A stretch of DNA of 13,369 nucleotides. Origin: Pseudobacteriovorax antillogorgiicola (GTDB lineage Bacteria; Bdellovibrionota_B; Oligoflexia; Oligoflexales; RGVZ01). The notes beneath the pieces were generated by a model that saw only the letters and a program-made list of their open reading frames with translations, had not been told where the DNA came from and searched no databases. Position 1 is the first letter of the stretch, and each line of letters starts with the position of its first letter. Positions 6,909 to 13,369 of this stretch are shown here, piece by piece. A program made the translations under genes and the position numbers. Location of the stretch: contig CAMDGW010000052.1 in assembly GCA_945897695.1 (NCBI GenBank), forward strand, positions 1-13,369. Direction: 5' to 3'.

Positions 6909-7694
6909 TCAATCGGGGATTGAAATCTCCATACCATCAAATGCAAGTTCCACGCCCGAGGGCATCTTAGCTGATTCAATGTTGTAATCAATCTCGTGAT
7001 TCATGTGGGTTATAATGCCCCGTTCAACATCTAATTTTTTGAACAGCTCGATGGTTTCGCTAATTGTGGAATGGGTCTTATGATCTTTCCAGCGTAGACC
7101 GCTAGCGACCATTGTATGAATTTTCCCTTTCCAGGCTTTGATGACATCGTCTCCGACAGTTTTAAAATCAGTGGCATATGCAAAGTTTCCGAACCGGAAA
7201 ATATTTGTCTTGGCGTTGCCATGGGGTACAAAGAATGTCTCCGCGTTCATTCCAGCGATTTCGAAGAAACCATGATGCTCAGGTAGCGAACGCAGCACAA
7301 TGTCAGGGCGTCCACCCAGGTAGCCGGTATCTTCAAACGCATAATGAAAGCGCAGTTTTAATTCTTTTTCGTATTCTGGGTGGAGCCAGCATTCAATCTT
7401 TTTTTGACTGTTGAAGTACAAACCTCGAAGATCATCAAAGCCGTGACAATGATCGGCATGAAGGTGGCTGTAGATAACGTGCTGTAATGAAGAAATCCCT
7501 GCTCTTAAGGCTTGGAGTCTAAATTCAGGGCCTGTATCGATGACAACTGGAATGCCTTGAGGTCCCCATATGGCAATCGATGTTCGCCAGCGCTGATTTT
7601 TTGCATGGCCACCTTTGCAGACACTGCAGGAGCATCCAAGCACCGGGACACCTGTTGATGTTCCGCAACCCATAATCTTGACAAGATATCCCAT
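6909..7694 (-). CDS. MBL-fold metallohydrolase, PhnP-like phosphodiesterase
   Basis: A 261-residue cytoplasmic metallo-beta-lactamase-fold enzyme. The N-terminus has the PhnP-type GCGTSTGVP loop, then C21, C23 and C26. These match in position the structural-zinc cysteines known in E. coli PhnP. The metal-binding core is HLHADH (H77, H79, D81, H82). Further ligands are probably Asp175 or nearby in the ATDFK stretch, plus H230 and H233 in the THMNHE motif. E. coli PhnP hydrolyses phosphoribosyl cyclic phosphate in phosphonate breakdown. No other phn genes are present, so a general cyclic-phosphate or nucleotide phosphodiesterase role is more cautious. ATG 7694 lies 11 bases after the stop of the RecQ-like gene, with only a weak AAGAA ribosome site, which suggests translational coupling. 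Confidence 0.83.
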   Translation of the reverse strand: MGYLVKIMGCGTSTGVPVLGCSCSVCKGGHAKNQRWRTSIAIWGPQGIPVVIDTGPEFRLQALRAGISSLQHVIYSHLHADHCHGFDDLRGLYFNSQKKIECWLHPEYEKELKLRFHYAFEDTGYLGGRPDIVLRSLPEHHGFFEIAGMNAETFFVPHGNAKTNIFRFGNFAYATDFKTVGDDVIKAWKGKIHTMVASGLRWKDHKTHSTISETIELFKKLDVERGIITHMNHEIDYNIESAKMPSGVELAFDGMEISIPD

Positions 7695-7705
7695 GGCGTT
7701 TTTTC

Positions 7706-9220
7706 TTAGGCGCGAATCAGGCTACGGAGAAGGCGTGCGCGGTCGCCTTCTTTTGCTGAAAATTCTCGCATTTTATCCAGCCTACTGATGTGATCGATTT
7801 TTCTGAGTGGATACTCGTGCCAGAAATTAGATTCTTCTTCGGCCGTTACTGCACATCCTACGTATTGGCTGCCGGTTTCTTGATCTACTAGCTTTTCAAG
7901 AAGGCCCTCTCTGAACATGACTTGGAGACATTGTTCAACGTCATCTCCAGGGTAAGGAGTTGCCATTTTCACATGGGAACTCAGAGTTTCAAGTGTGACC
8001 GCTGATTTACTGCCAAATACATCTCGCACGCCTTGGAGGCAAGCTCGCATCACCAGGGCATCTGGATAGTTCTTATCGATGGAAAAGCGGTGCTGAAAAT
8101 AGTCTTTTTCCCCGCATATAACAACAGCTCGCACAAATCCTGAATCTTCCACGCCGAAGACCTCTTTCGCCAAGGTCTCTGCACTGTCCGTCATCCCGTT
8201 GAAAATCACAAACTCGATACCTTGAGTGTTTTCTATTTCACTGAGGAACGGTCCAATTGAAACAACGACACGAATATTGCCCGATTCAAATTGTTGCCTT
8301 GTTTTTGAGGCGGTGAAATCATCTATACCTGGGCGTATGACGGAAAACTCTTCGCCAAGTCTGGTGAGCAACTCGGTCGTGTCGTAGAGCTGCTTGATAG
8401 AATTACAATAAATGACGCCCTGTCCGCAGGATCGCTCAAGTTCTTTTTCAATAATTTTCAATCGATCTTGGTCTGATGAGGCAGGCAGGCAATCAATTCC
8501 GAATCCTGGGATAACTTCTGGGGTGAGTCTGCCCTGGTATGGATTATTGAGCGAAAGCAACTTGGTTAAATCATGGGTAACACGAGCGCTTGGATTCCAG
8601 ACAATCGCAATCTTTTGTGGCCGTTTATGTTCTGATTGTAGGGATGCCAGGAAATTTCCGACAAATCTATAATTTGGGAGAAACTTATGTGACCAGGGAC
8701 TCATAAGTTGTGCCTGATCAACAATGATAATCGCAATATCTCGACGTCGCAGCCTATCCCGAAAGCGCTGGCTCGATAGTCGCCCGGGAGTTACTAAAAG
8801 AATCTGAATTTCGCGGCGATCCATCCTATCCCAAATTTGCCGTTTCTCGGCTTTGGTAGGAGCTAGGTCAAAAGACTCGGTATTTACATTAATTGATTCG
8901 AATCGGGCCTTCATCCGCTTGATACTATTCATGGAGTGGGTCACAACCACCACAAGTCCATAGCCGGCTGCGGCAGGTAATGCAGCGCAGGTCACCGAGG
9001 CAAGTCTATCCGGACCACTGACAATAATGTCACGACCGGTGCCAAGATGCTCAATAACTTCAAGGTTTTCCGATGAAACGGACGTGAGTCCAGGAATTCT
9101 CGTAGACGCATCCACAAGTCGCCCGAGGACATCTTGCCCAACTGGGGAGCGTTCCAAACTTTCGGAGCTGTAGCTGGAATCACCAGCAGAACAGCTTGCT
9201 GCGTTAAGGTCCATGCTCAT
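7706..9220 (-). CDS. RecQ-like pseudo-helicase (catalytic motifs lost)
   Basis: A 504-residue protein whose layout follows RecQ helicases but which lacks the ATPase residues. Residue numbers count from ATG 9220. The motif I region (63-75) reads GRDIIVSGPDRLAS, where RecQ has a GxGKS Walker A; the lysine is absent. Motif II is DQAQ (168-171) instead of DEAH, yet the downstream WSHKFLPNYRFVG keeps the RecQ pattern WGHDFRPEYxxLG. Motif III TAT is replaced by WNPS. Motif IV GVIYCNS (268-274) is intact, and LLSLNNP matches the RecQ loop LLGLNDP. Motif VI (QETGRAGRDG) is replaced by AKEVFGVEDSG, so both arginines are gone. A winged-helix-like C-terminal part follows, without the RecQ zinc cysteines or a recognisable HRDC domain. 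ATG 9220 lacks a clear ribosome site; ATG 9214 and upstream TTG codons are alternatives. It heads the operon with the MBL and redoxin genes. DNA binding without unwinding is inference. Confidence 0.75.
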   Translation of the reverse strand: MSMDLNAASCSAGDSSYSSESLERSPVGQDVLGRLVDASTRIPGLTSVSSENLEVIEHLGTGRDIIVSGPDRLASVTCAALPAAAGYGLVVVVTHSMNSIKRMKARFESINVNTESFDLAPTKAEKRQIWDRMDRREIQILLVTPGRLSSQRFRDRLRRRDIAIIIVDQAQLMSPWSHKFLPNYRFVGNFLASLQSEHKRPQKIAIVWNPSARVTHDLTKLLSLNNPYQGRLTPEVIPGFGIDCLPASSDQDRLKIIEKELERSCGQGVIYCNSIKQLYDTTELLTRLGEEFSVIRPGIDDFTASKTRQQFESGNIRVVVSIGPFLSEIENTQGIEFVIFNGMTDSAETLAKEVFGVEDSGFVRAVVICGEKDYFQHRFSIDKNYPDALVMRACLQGVRDVFGSKSAVTLETLSSHVKMATPYPGDDVEQCLQVMFREGLLEKLVDQETGSQYVGCAVTAEEESNFWHEYPLRKIDHISRLDKMREFSAKEGDRARLLRSLIRA

Positions 9221-9241
9221 ACAATGATTGTACTGTGTTTT

Positions 9242-9257
9242 TTGCCAAAATTGGTAA
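9242..9257. repeat. 16-bp palindrome in the divergent promoter region
   Basis: TTGCCAAAATTGGTAA has 7-bp arms with one G/T mismatch around a central AA. It lies between the divergent pseudo-helicase and aspartate kinase genes and overlaps a possible -35 box (TTGCCA 9242-9247) paired with a TATTTT at 9266-9271. It could be an operator. Confidence 0.4.
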
Positions 9258-9318
9258 TTTTTTTTTATTTTTGTAGTAAACCACGTTGATGGGCCTTTTT
9301 GCGACGACCGGAGCCTGG

Positions 9319-10545
9319 ATGGATCACCTCTCAATGACCTCAGCCACAACCCTTAGTAACAACTTAGTTGTTCAAAAGTACGGTGGAACCTCTGTTGGTT
9401 CGATTGAACGGATAAAGCATGTTGCCTCTCACATAGCCAACACGGTGCGCCAGGGCGACCGTGTTGTGGCGGTAATCAGTGCAATGGGTGATCAGACTGA
9501 TGAGTTACTTGCAATGGCCCATGCCATTTCTCAAGCACCTCCCAGACGAGAGCTCGATATGCTGCTGACGTCGGGTGAACGTATTTCTATGGCTCTGGTT
9601 ACAATTGCTCTGCATGAAATCGGACAAAAAGCAGTTTCTTTGACTGGCTCCCAGAGTGGCATCATCACTGATACAGTCCATGGAAATGCTAGAATCAGTA
9701 AAATTGGACCTCATCGTATTGAGGAAAACCTGAAGCATGGAAACGTGGTTATCGTTGCTGGTTTTCAGGGGGTCAGCGCAGAATCGAAGGAAATCACAAC
9801 CTTGGGTCGTGGTGGCAGTGATTTGAGTGCAATTGCTTTGGCTGCGGCACTTAAAGCCAGGTCTTGCCAACTCTATAAAGATGTAGAGGGTGTCTGTTCG
9901 GCAGATCCAAGGGTGGTCACAAGCCCAAAAATTTTAAGAGCCTTATCTTGGGAAGCTATGACGGAAATGGCTTGGGCCGGGGCAGCTGTACTGCATCCCA
10001 GGGGTGCCCATCTTGCTCAGAAGTTTGCCATTCCGATTGAGATTCGAAGCAGTTTTCACCTTGATCGTCCGGGTACGATTGTTAGCGGGAGCCAAACTAT
10101 GGAAAAATTTGTCGTTCAAGCCATAACCCACAAGGCAAGTATGGCCTTAATTAGAGGCACTTTGTCAGGTGGATCACAGCAGATATTGGATGACCTGCGA
10201 ACCTGGCTTTGGCAGCAGGGAGAGTCGCCACAGATTCAAAGTCAGGCAGTATCATCAGAGGGTACCGATTTCTTTTGGTCAGTACCTAGGGCCTTGGCCA
10301 CTCACGTTACAAAAAAAATTGAGGTAGCACCTGGATTGGTTCGAGGTCCAGAACTCCAAGAGTGCGGTATTATTTCGGTCATCGGCAGCGGATTTTGGCA
10401 AAGTCCTGAAACACTTGCTCAAGTGCGAAACGTTATTTCTGAACCGTGCTTTTTGGATGTTAAAAATAATGCGATCACGATCGCTGTGAAAAATGATGAA
10501 GTCGCAAAAGTGGTTGAAGGGTTACATCAAGCTCTGATCGCATAG
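9319..10545 (+). CDS. lysC: Aspartate kinase
   Basis: Phosphorylates L-aspartate with ATP, the first step toward lysine, diaminopimelate, threonine and methionine, in the cytoplasm. From ATG 9319 the product is 408 residues, the usual length for a monofunctional aspartokinase. The start is chosen from GGAG at 9310-9313; ATG 9334 is an alternative. The kinase domain shows QKYGGTSVG (19-27), LLTSGERIS, TTLGRGGSDLSA, and KDVEGVCSADPRV, followed by the EMAWAGAAVLHPRG stretch. These are the aspartate- and ATP-binding signatures; a Lys replaces the usual Thr before DV. The C-terminal third should hold two ACT domains for feedback control, but the first (VQAITHKASMAL...) lacks the usual D-x-PG loop and is hard to recognise. 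Regulation by lysine or threonine may therefore be altered; that is inference. No other lysine or threonine genes are nearby. Confidence 0.9.
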   Translation: MDHLSMTSATTLSNNLVVQKYGGTSVGSIERIKHVASHIANTVRQGDRVVAVISAMGDQTDELLAMAHAISQAPPRRELDMLLTSGERISMALVTIALHEIGQKAVSLTGSQSGIITDTVHGNARISKIGPHRIEENLKHGNVVIVAGFQGVSAESKEITTLGRGGSDLSAIALAAALKARSCQLYKDVEGVCSADPRVVTSPKILRALSWEAMTEMAWAGAAVLHPRGAHLAQKFAIPIEIRSSFHLDRPGTIVSGSQTMEKFVVQAITHKASMALIRGTLSGGSQQILDDLRTWLWQQGESPQIQSQAVSSEGTDFFWSVPRALATHVTKKIEVAPGLVRGPELQECGIISVIGSGFWQSPETLAQVRNVISEPCFLDVKNNAITIAVKNDEVAKVVEGLHQALIA

Positions 10546-10575
10546 TTCAAGCGTGTAAACGTTCTACTAGTATCG

Positions 10576-11418
10576 TCATTTCAGATTAATTAAAAGTCCT
10601 GCACCAATGGCGGTTGTTGTTTTGCCAGCTAATATTCCTGGTGCAACTCCACCTTCAATCTGCCAGCGATCAAATTTATAACCAGCAACGAGCATTCCAC
10701 GAGCATGCGGCGCAAAGCCAGAACTGACTCCGTAGCCCCAGTCTTCAGATTTGGCATCTGCAATACTGTTATTGATTTTTGCTACGGTATACGAGAGCCC
10801 AAGTCCTGCTTCGGTACGGATCAGAAAGTCATTTTGAGAAAAAAGTGTATAGCCTAGTCCACCGAGGCCAGCAACTGAAGTTGCACCGAAGGTTGCGCGA
10901 TCTGACTCAGCATAAATATTTGTTGCAGTTCCAGAAAACGAGTAAATACTTCCTCTTATAAATCCGTCAACTTTTCCCAAAAATTTACGGCGGATCATTT
11001 CGCCCGACGCTTCATAGCCCTTGGCGTCCCCGCCTGCACCAAATGTCGCAAGACTAATTTGACCAGCAACGGCTATGGGAGACGGTTGTTTATAAAGACG
11101 ATACTGCTCTTGAGCAATGGCAGACGGACCTTCAAGCATGGCATAAGATTCAGCTTGTGAGTTTACGGGACCCATCACCTGCTGCAGTTGCACAGCGCGG
11201 GCGTTACCTTGCATCTTTGTGACTTGACCGGTTGCAATGAGCTCGCCACGTTCCGTAAAAAAACCAACTTTGTCGCCAGTTATAACGCCACGGTCGTAAA
11301 TGACGCAGGTATTGTTTTTAACTCCGCAGTTAAAATCTCGCTCAGCCAGTGCGGTGCTTGAGCTTGCTGATACGAGAAGTAAGGCGATTAGCTTTGGCGA
11401 TATGGCAGTGGCTCTCAT
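10576..11418 (-). CDS. Putative outer-membrane beta-barrel protein with N-terminal SH3-like region
   Basis: A 280-residue exported protein that I do not assign to a named family. Residues 1-25 are a signal peptide (hydrophobic 9-24, cleavage after ALA). The mature N-terminus carries Cys31 and Cys38, likely a disulfide, then a small beta region (residues 40-100: GVITGDKVGFF..., GELIATGQVTK) that resembles SH3-like folds. From about residue 115 the sequence is glycine-rich with alternating polar and aromatic residues (GGLGYTLF, AGLGLSYTV, MLVAGYKFD, IGAGLLINLK), as expected for a short transmembrane barrel in the outer membrane. It ends in Leu-Lys rather than the common terminal Phe. An AAGGAG about 11 bases before ATG 11418 serves as ribosome site. 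It is convergent with lysC and divergent from the ATP-grasp gene. Function unknown. Confidence 0.65.
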   Translation of the reverse strand: MRATAISPKLIALLLVSASSSTALAERDFNCGVKNNTCVIYDRGVITGDKVGFFTERGELIATGQVTKMQGNARAVQLQQVMGPVNSQAESYAMLEGPSAIAQEQYRLYKQPSPIAVAGQISLATFGAGGDAKGYEASGEMIRRKFLGKVDGFIRGSIYSFSGTATNIYAESDRATFGATSVAGLGGLGYTLFSQNDFLIRTEAGLGLSYTVAKINNSIADAKSEDWGYGVSSGFAPHARGMLVAGYKFDRWQIEGGVAPGILAGKTTTAIGAGLLINLK

Positions 11419-11543
11419 AGTTCTCTAAGCTCCTTCAATTGGGAACCGTCCCGATGAAGCAGGAGCAATACCTATGCCACCGGAGTGCTGGCATTTAATT
11501 CAATAAATACAGCTTCTTGAATCGGAGCGGGGTGTTGGAATTT

Positions 11544-11570
11544 TTGACACTTATAGTTTATGCTTATAGG
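11544..11570 (+). promoter_or_regulatory. Possible sigma70-type promoter for the ATP-grasp gene
   Basis: A perfect TTGACA (11544-11549) is followed after 15 bases by TATAGG (11565-11570). The spacer is shorter than the usual 17, so the assignment is tentative. The start codon is about 30 bases further on. Confidence 0.3.
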
Positions 11571-11599
11571 CGTTCTAGGGTTTAGCTGCAGGAGATTCT

Positions 11600-12955
11600 T
11601 TGTTGAACATTAACACTTATCGCTTTGAACTGGACCAAAGACACGTAGCGGTGTGGCGTGCTGACTTTTCGAAGTGGCGGCCAATACCTGTCGCCTTGAC
11701 TCCCACAAGAATTTCCAGCTCACAGTGGCAAAGCGTTGTATCCGATGCCCGACTCGTATTTTCTACTTTTCCTAAGATCCTTAAGTGGCTTCAATTACCC
11801 GATCAGTCTCAATTGAAAGCAGGAATTTTTTCGGGTCTTTCCGGGCTTGAGCAGTTTGCTTGTGACATGGACCCCATGTATGGCTGGGGGCATGTGACGA
11901 CGAGGTTTGATCTCTATTGGCACGGCGAAGAGATCAAGATCATCGAAGTTAACTGCACAATTCCCGCAATGCAGGCCTATAGCGACAATGTTCTGAATGC
12001 CTGGCAGATCGCATCCGGAGTTGTGGAGTCATCTTCGTCAAATGTTACAGAGCTGCTGCAGAGTCTATTTCAAATGTACCGAATTGACGGGGGAATGAGT
12101 GGAAATCCACGCATTATCATCCTGCATCGACCTGGCGACAGTCAGATGGGAGAGCTGCTGTGGTTAAAAGATCACTGGAACCAGCTCGGTGTCCATACTG
12201 TGCTGGCCACCCCAGAGTCAGTGTCACGTATAGGAGAACTTTGGGTTGTAGACGGTAAGCCTTACGACATGATCTATCGGCATATATTTGCCTGGCGTTT
12301 ACCAGAAGGTTCCGTGAAAGATGCGCTATTAGAAAATAGATCTTTTCATATTTATAACCCTATTTCTGCCCATTATGAATCAAAAGCCTTTCTTGCGTTA
12401 GCCAGTCATCTGGCCGCCTCCGCGGCTCTCGTGACGGAAGTGGGTATCACCCCTGAGGAGTTATCTGCGATGACTCGGAGGGTGCCTTGGAGTCGCATTT
12501 TAGGAGATGGCCGATTTGCCATTCCGTTTAGTGATATCAAAGATCGTTTACCAAACTTAGTGCTGAAACGGAGCGTTGGTTACGGAGGGCACCAGGTTTT
12601 CATGGGTAATGAGTGGGACTCTCCAGAAACACAGTCAAGACTTAGTCAGCTTACTGGCGAGCCGTTACCAGTAACCTTTGAAAAATTTTCGACCTGGGCA
12701 GTTACTCGAGATAATAGTTTATGGATCGCTCAGGAGCGCATGTCAGGAATCAGGCGCAAGACCAGCGTCTTATGTGGAGATCATATTGAGGAATGGGATG
12801 CGTGGTTTGATGCATCTGTATTTATCAATAGTAGGTCTGAACCTATATGCGGCGGCGGCGTTAGTCGCATTGCTCAGTCGCCTATTGTCAATATTGGCGC
12901 TGGTGGTGGACTTGCGCCGTTTATGCTCGAAGCAGATATTCGCGAACAGCCTTGA
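11600..12955 (+). CDS. ATP-grasp family protein, glutathionylspermidine-synthase / circularly permuted type
   Basis: A 451-residue cytoplasmic ATP-dependent ligase candidate. ATP-grasp enzymes of this kind join a carboxylate to an amine or thiol through an acyl phosphate. Landmarks: RFDLYW (102-107) and KIIEVNCTIPA (113-123), which match the substrate region RFD...IEyNadtP; YRH (227-229); NP (253-254) before a Lys-rich helix; the nucleotide loop VLKRSVGYGG (321-330); WIAQERM (375-381); and a final GGGVSRIA...NIGAGGG block with R423 and N431. No transmembrane segment or signal is present. The start is unusual: TTG at 11600 or the adjacent TTG at 11603, with a good AGGAG at 11590-11594 and no ATG suited to the frame. 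The last 35 bases overlap the wecE-like gene end to end. The substrate cannot be read; an amino-sugar or peptide ligase role is inference. Confidence 0.72.
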   Translation: MLNINTYRFELDQRHVAVWRADFSKWRPIPVALTPTRISSSQWQSVVSDARLVFSTFPKILKWLQLPDQSQLKAGIFSGLSGLEQFACDMDPMYGWGHVTTRFDLYWHGEEIKIIEVNCTIPAMQAYSDNVLNAWQIASGVVESSSSNVTELLQSLFQMYRIDGGMSGNPRIIILHRPGDSQMGELLWLKDHWNQLGVHTVLATPESVSRIGELWVVDGKPYDMIYRHIFAWRLPEGSVKDALLENRSFHIYNPISAHYESKAFLALASHLAASAALVTEVGITPEELSAMTRRVPWSRILGDGRFAIPFSDIKDRLPNLVLKRSVGYGGHQVFMGNEWDSPETQSRLSQLTGEPLPVTFEKFSTWAVTRDNSLWIAQERMSGIRRKTSVLCGDHIEEWDAWFDASVFINSRSEPICGGGVSRIAQSPIVNIGAGGGLAPFMLEADIREQP

Positions 12956-13369
12956 TCACCCGATCAGCGTCGTTTTTTGAAAGATGCGGAAAAAGTGGCA
13001 GTCTTAAGATCGTTTTTACGACTGTCTCCGTGACTGGTAATCGCGCGGGCGACGAGCGGGCAAATCTAGCTGCGATTGGTGCTAAATGTAGTGGCTCGTA
13101 GTGGCTTGTGGCATGAATTCCCTGGTTGTATAATGCTGTCCGTAATCCTTCGCGACGATCAGCGTCTGGCAGCAATATCCAATAAATATGTCCATTATGA
13201 TGGCTTGCGGACGGGATCGTGGGGCGCTGAATCAATCCTTTTTGCTCTAGATCACATAAACTCTCGTGATAGTGATTCCAAATGCCTAGTCGATGACTGT
13301 TGATAATATTCAACTGCTCAAGCTGACTTGCTAATAAAGCAGATTGCAGCTCGCTTGGTAAAAAAGAAC
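12921..13369 (-). CDS. wecE: WecE-type dTDP-4-amino-4,6-dideoxygalactose transaminase, C-terminal part (runs off right edge)
   Basis: A PLP-dependent DegT/DnrJ/EryC1/StrS aminotransferase that in its best-known form makes dTDP-4-amino-4,6-dideoxygalactose for enterobacterial common antigen or O-antigen sugars. Only about 148 C-terminal codons are in the window; the frame continues open to 13369, so the TTG at 13313 is not the start. The segment aligns along its length with what I know of E. coli WecE (RffA): LPSELQSALLASQLE, then NSHRLGIW, the PTIP stretch, HYEPLH, the RFAR region and RLPLFPHLS. The catalytic Lys lies in the missing N-terminal part. The stop TAA (12921-12923) lies inside the end of the ATP-grasp gene. 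It probably belongs to a surface-polysaccharide locus to the right of the window. Confidence 0.87.
   Translation of the reverse strand, partial: SFLPSELQSALLASQLEQLNIINSHRLGIWNHYHESLCDLEQKGLIQRPTIPSASHHNGHIYWILLPDADRREGLRTALYNQGIHATSHYEPLHLAPIAARFARSSPARLPVTETVVKTILRLPLFPHLSKNDADRVIKAVREYLLRA

Noticed and set aside
9221..9318. Lysine riboswitch or attenuator upstream of lysC
   Set aside because: The spacer is about 100 bases of mostly T-rich DNA with no multi-helix structure or leader peptide with repeated lysine codons.
9221..9349. N-terminal extension of the RecQ-like gene to TTG 9349
   Set aside because: The extension overlaps the start of lysC, crosses an A-rich low-complexity stretch, has a non-ATG start and shows no family similarity.
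12678..12980. Plus-strand 100-codon ORF inside the ATP-grasp gene
   Set aside because: It lies in another frame of a well-supported gene, with no ribosome site or recognisable product.
1..13369. CRISPR arrays, transposases, integrase or att sites, tRNA or rRNA genes
   Set aside because: None were seen; there are no regularly spaced repeats, no mobile-element proteins and no RNA-gene signatures.

Overview
The window looks like ordinary chromosomal DNA of a free-living Gram-negative bacterium. Six products carry export signals: a DsbA-like protein, an N-terminal-nucleophile hydrolase, a putative lipoprotein lipase, an unknown secreted protein, a likely outer-membrane barrel, and a protein cut off by the left edge. 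There is also a PilZ-type protein and a WecE-type sugar aminotransferase. Base composition is moderate and coding density is high. The mix of exported orphans would fit a deltaproteobacterial or Bdellovibrionota/Oligoflexia-like lineage. That placement is inference; no rRNA or marker gene fixes it.

Layout. At the left edge a minus-strand gene for a secreted protein runs out of the window. On the plus strand follow a periplasmic SurA-N/DsbA-like thiol oxidoreductase, closed by a strong terminator (about 1533-1569), and an exported choloylglycine-hydrolase-family amidase whose catalytic Cys sits at the signal-peptide cleavage site. The amidase converges on a two-gene minus-strand unit: an alpha/beta-hydrolase lipoprotein coupled by an ATGA overlap to an unrecognised secreted protein. 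A terminator hairpin lies across both facing stop codons. A small PilZ protein on the plus strand comes next.

From 9220 leftwards is a probable three-gene minus-strand operon: a RecQ-like protein that has lost its catalytic helicase motifs, a PhnP-like metallo-beta-lactamase-fold phosphodiesterase, and a CxxC redoxin. Divergent from it is aspartate kinase, the first enzyme of lysine/threonine/methionine/diaminopimelate synthesis, with a 16-bp palindrome in the shared upstream region. Aspartate kinase converges on a small outer-membrane-barrel candidate. A TTG-started ATP-grasp protein then reads rightwards and overlaps, tail to tail, the 3' part of a wecE-type aminotransferase gene that leaves the window on the right.

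The most unusual item is the RecQ-like pseudo-helicase. Its RecQ fold landmarks are readable (RecQ motif II surroundings, motif IV, the loop after motif III). The Walker A lysine, the DEAH box (here DQAQ), the motif V pattern and the motif VI arginines are all gone, in a long undisturbed reading frame. No CRISPR array, transposase, prophage, tRNA or rRNA was seen. No gene-free stretch exceeds 300 bases.
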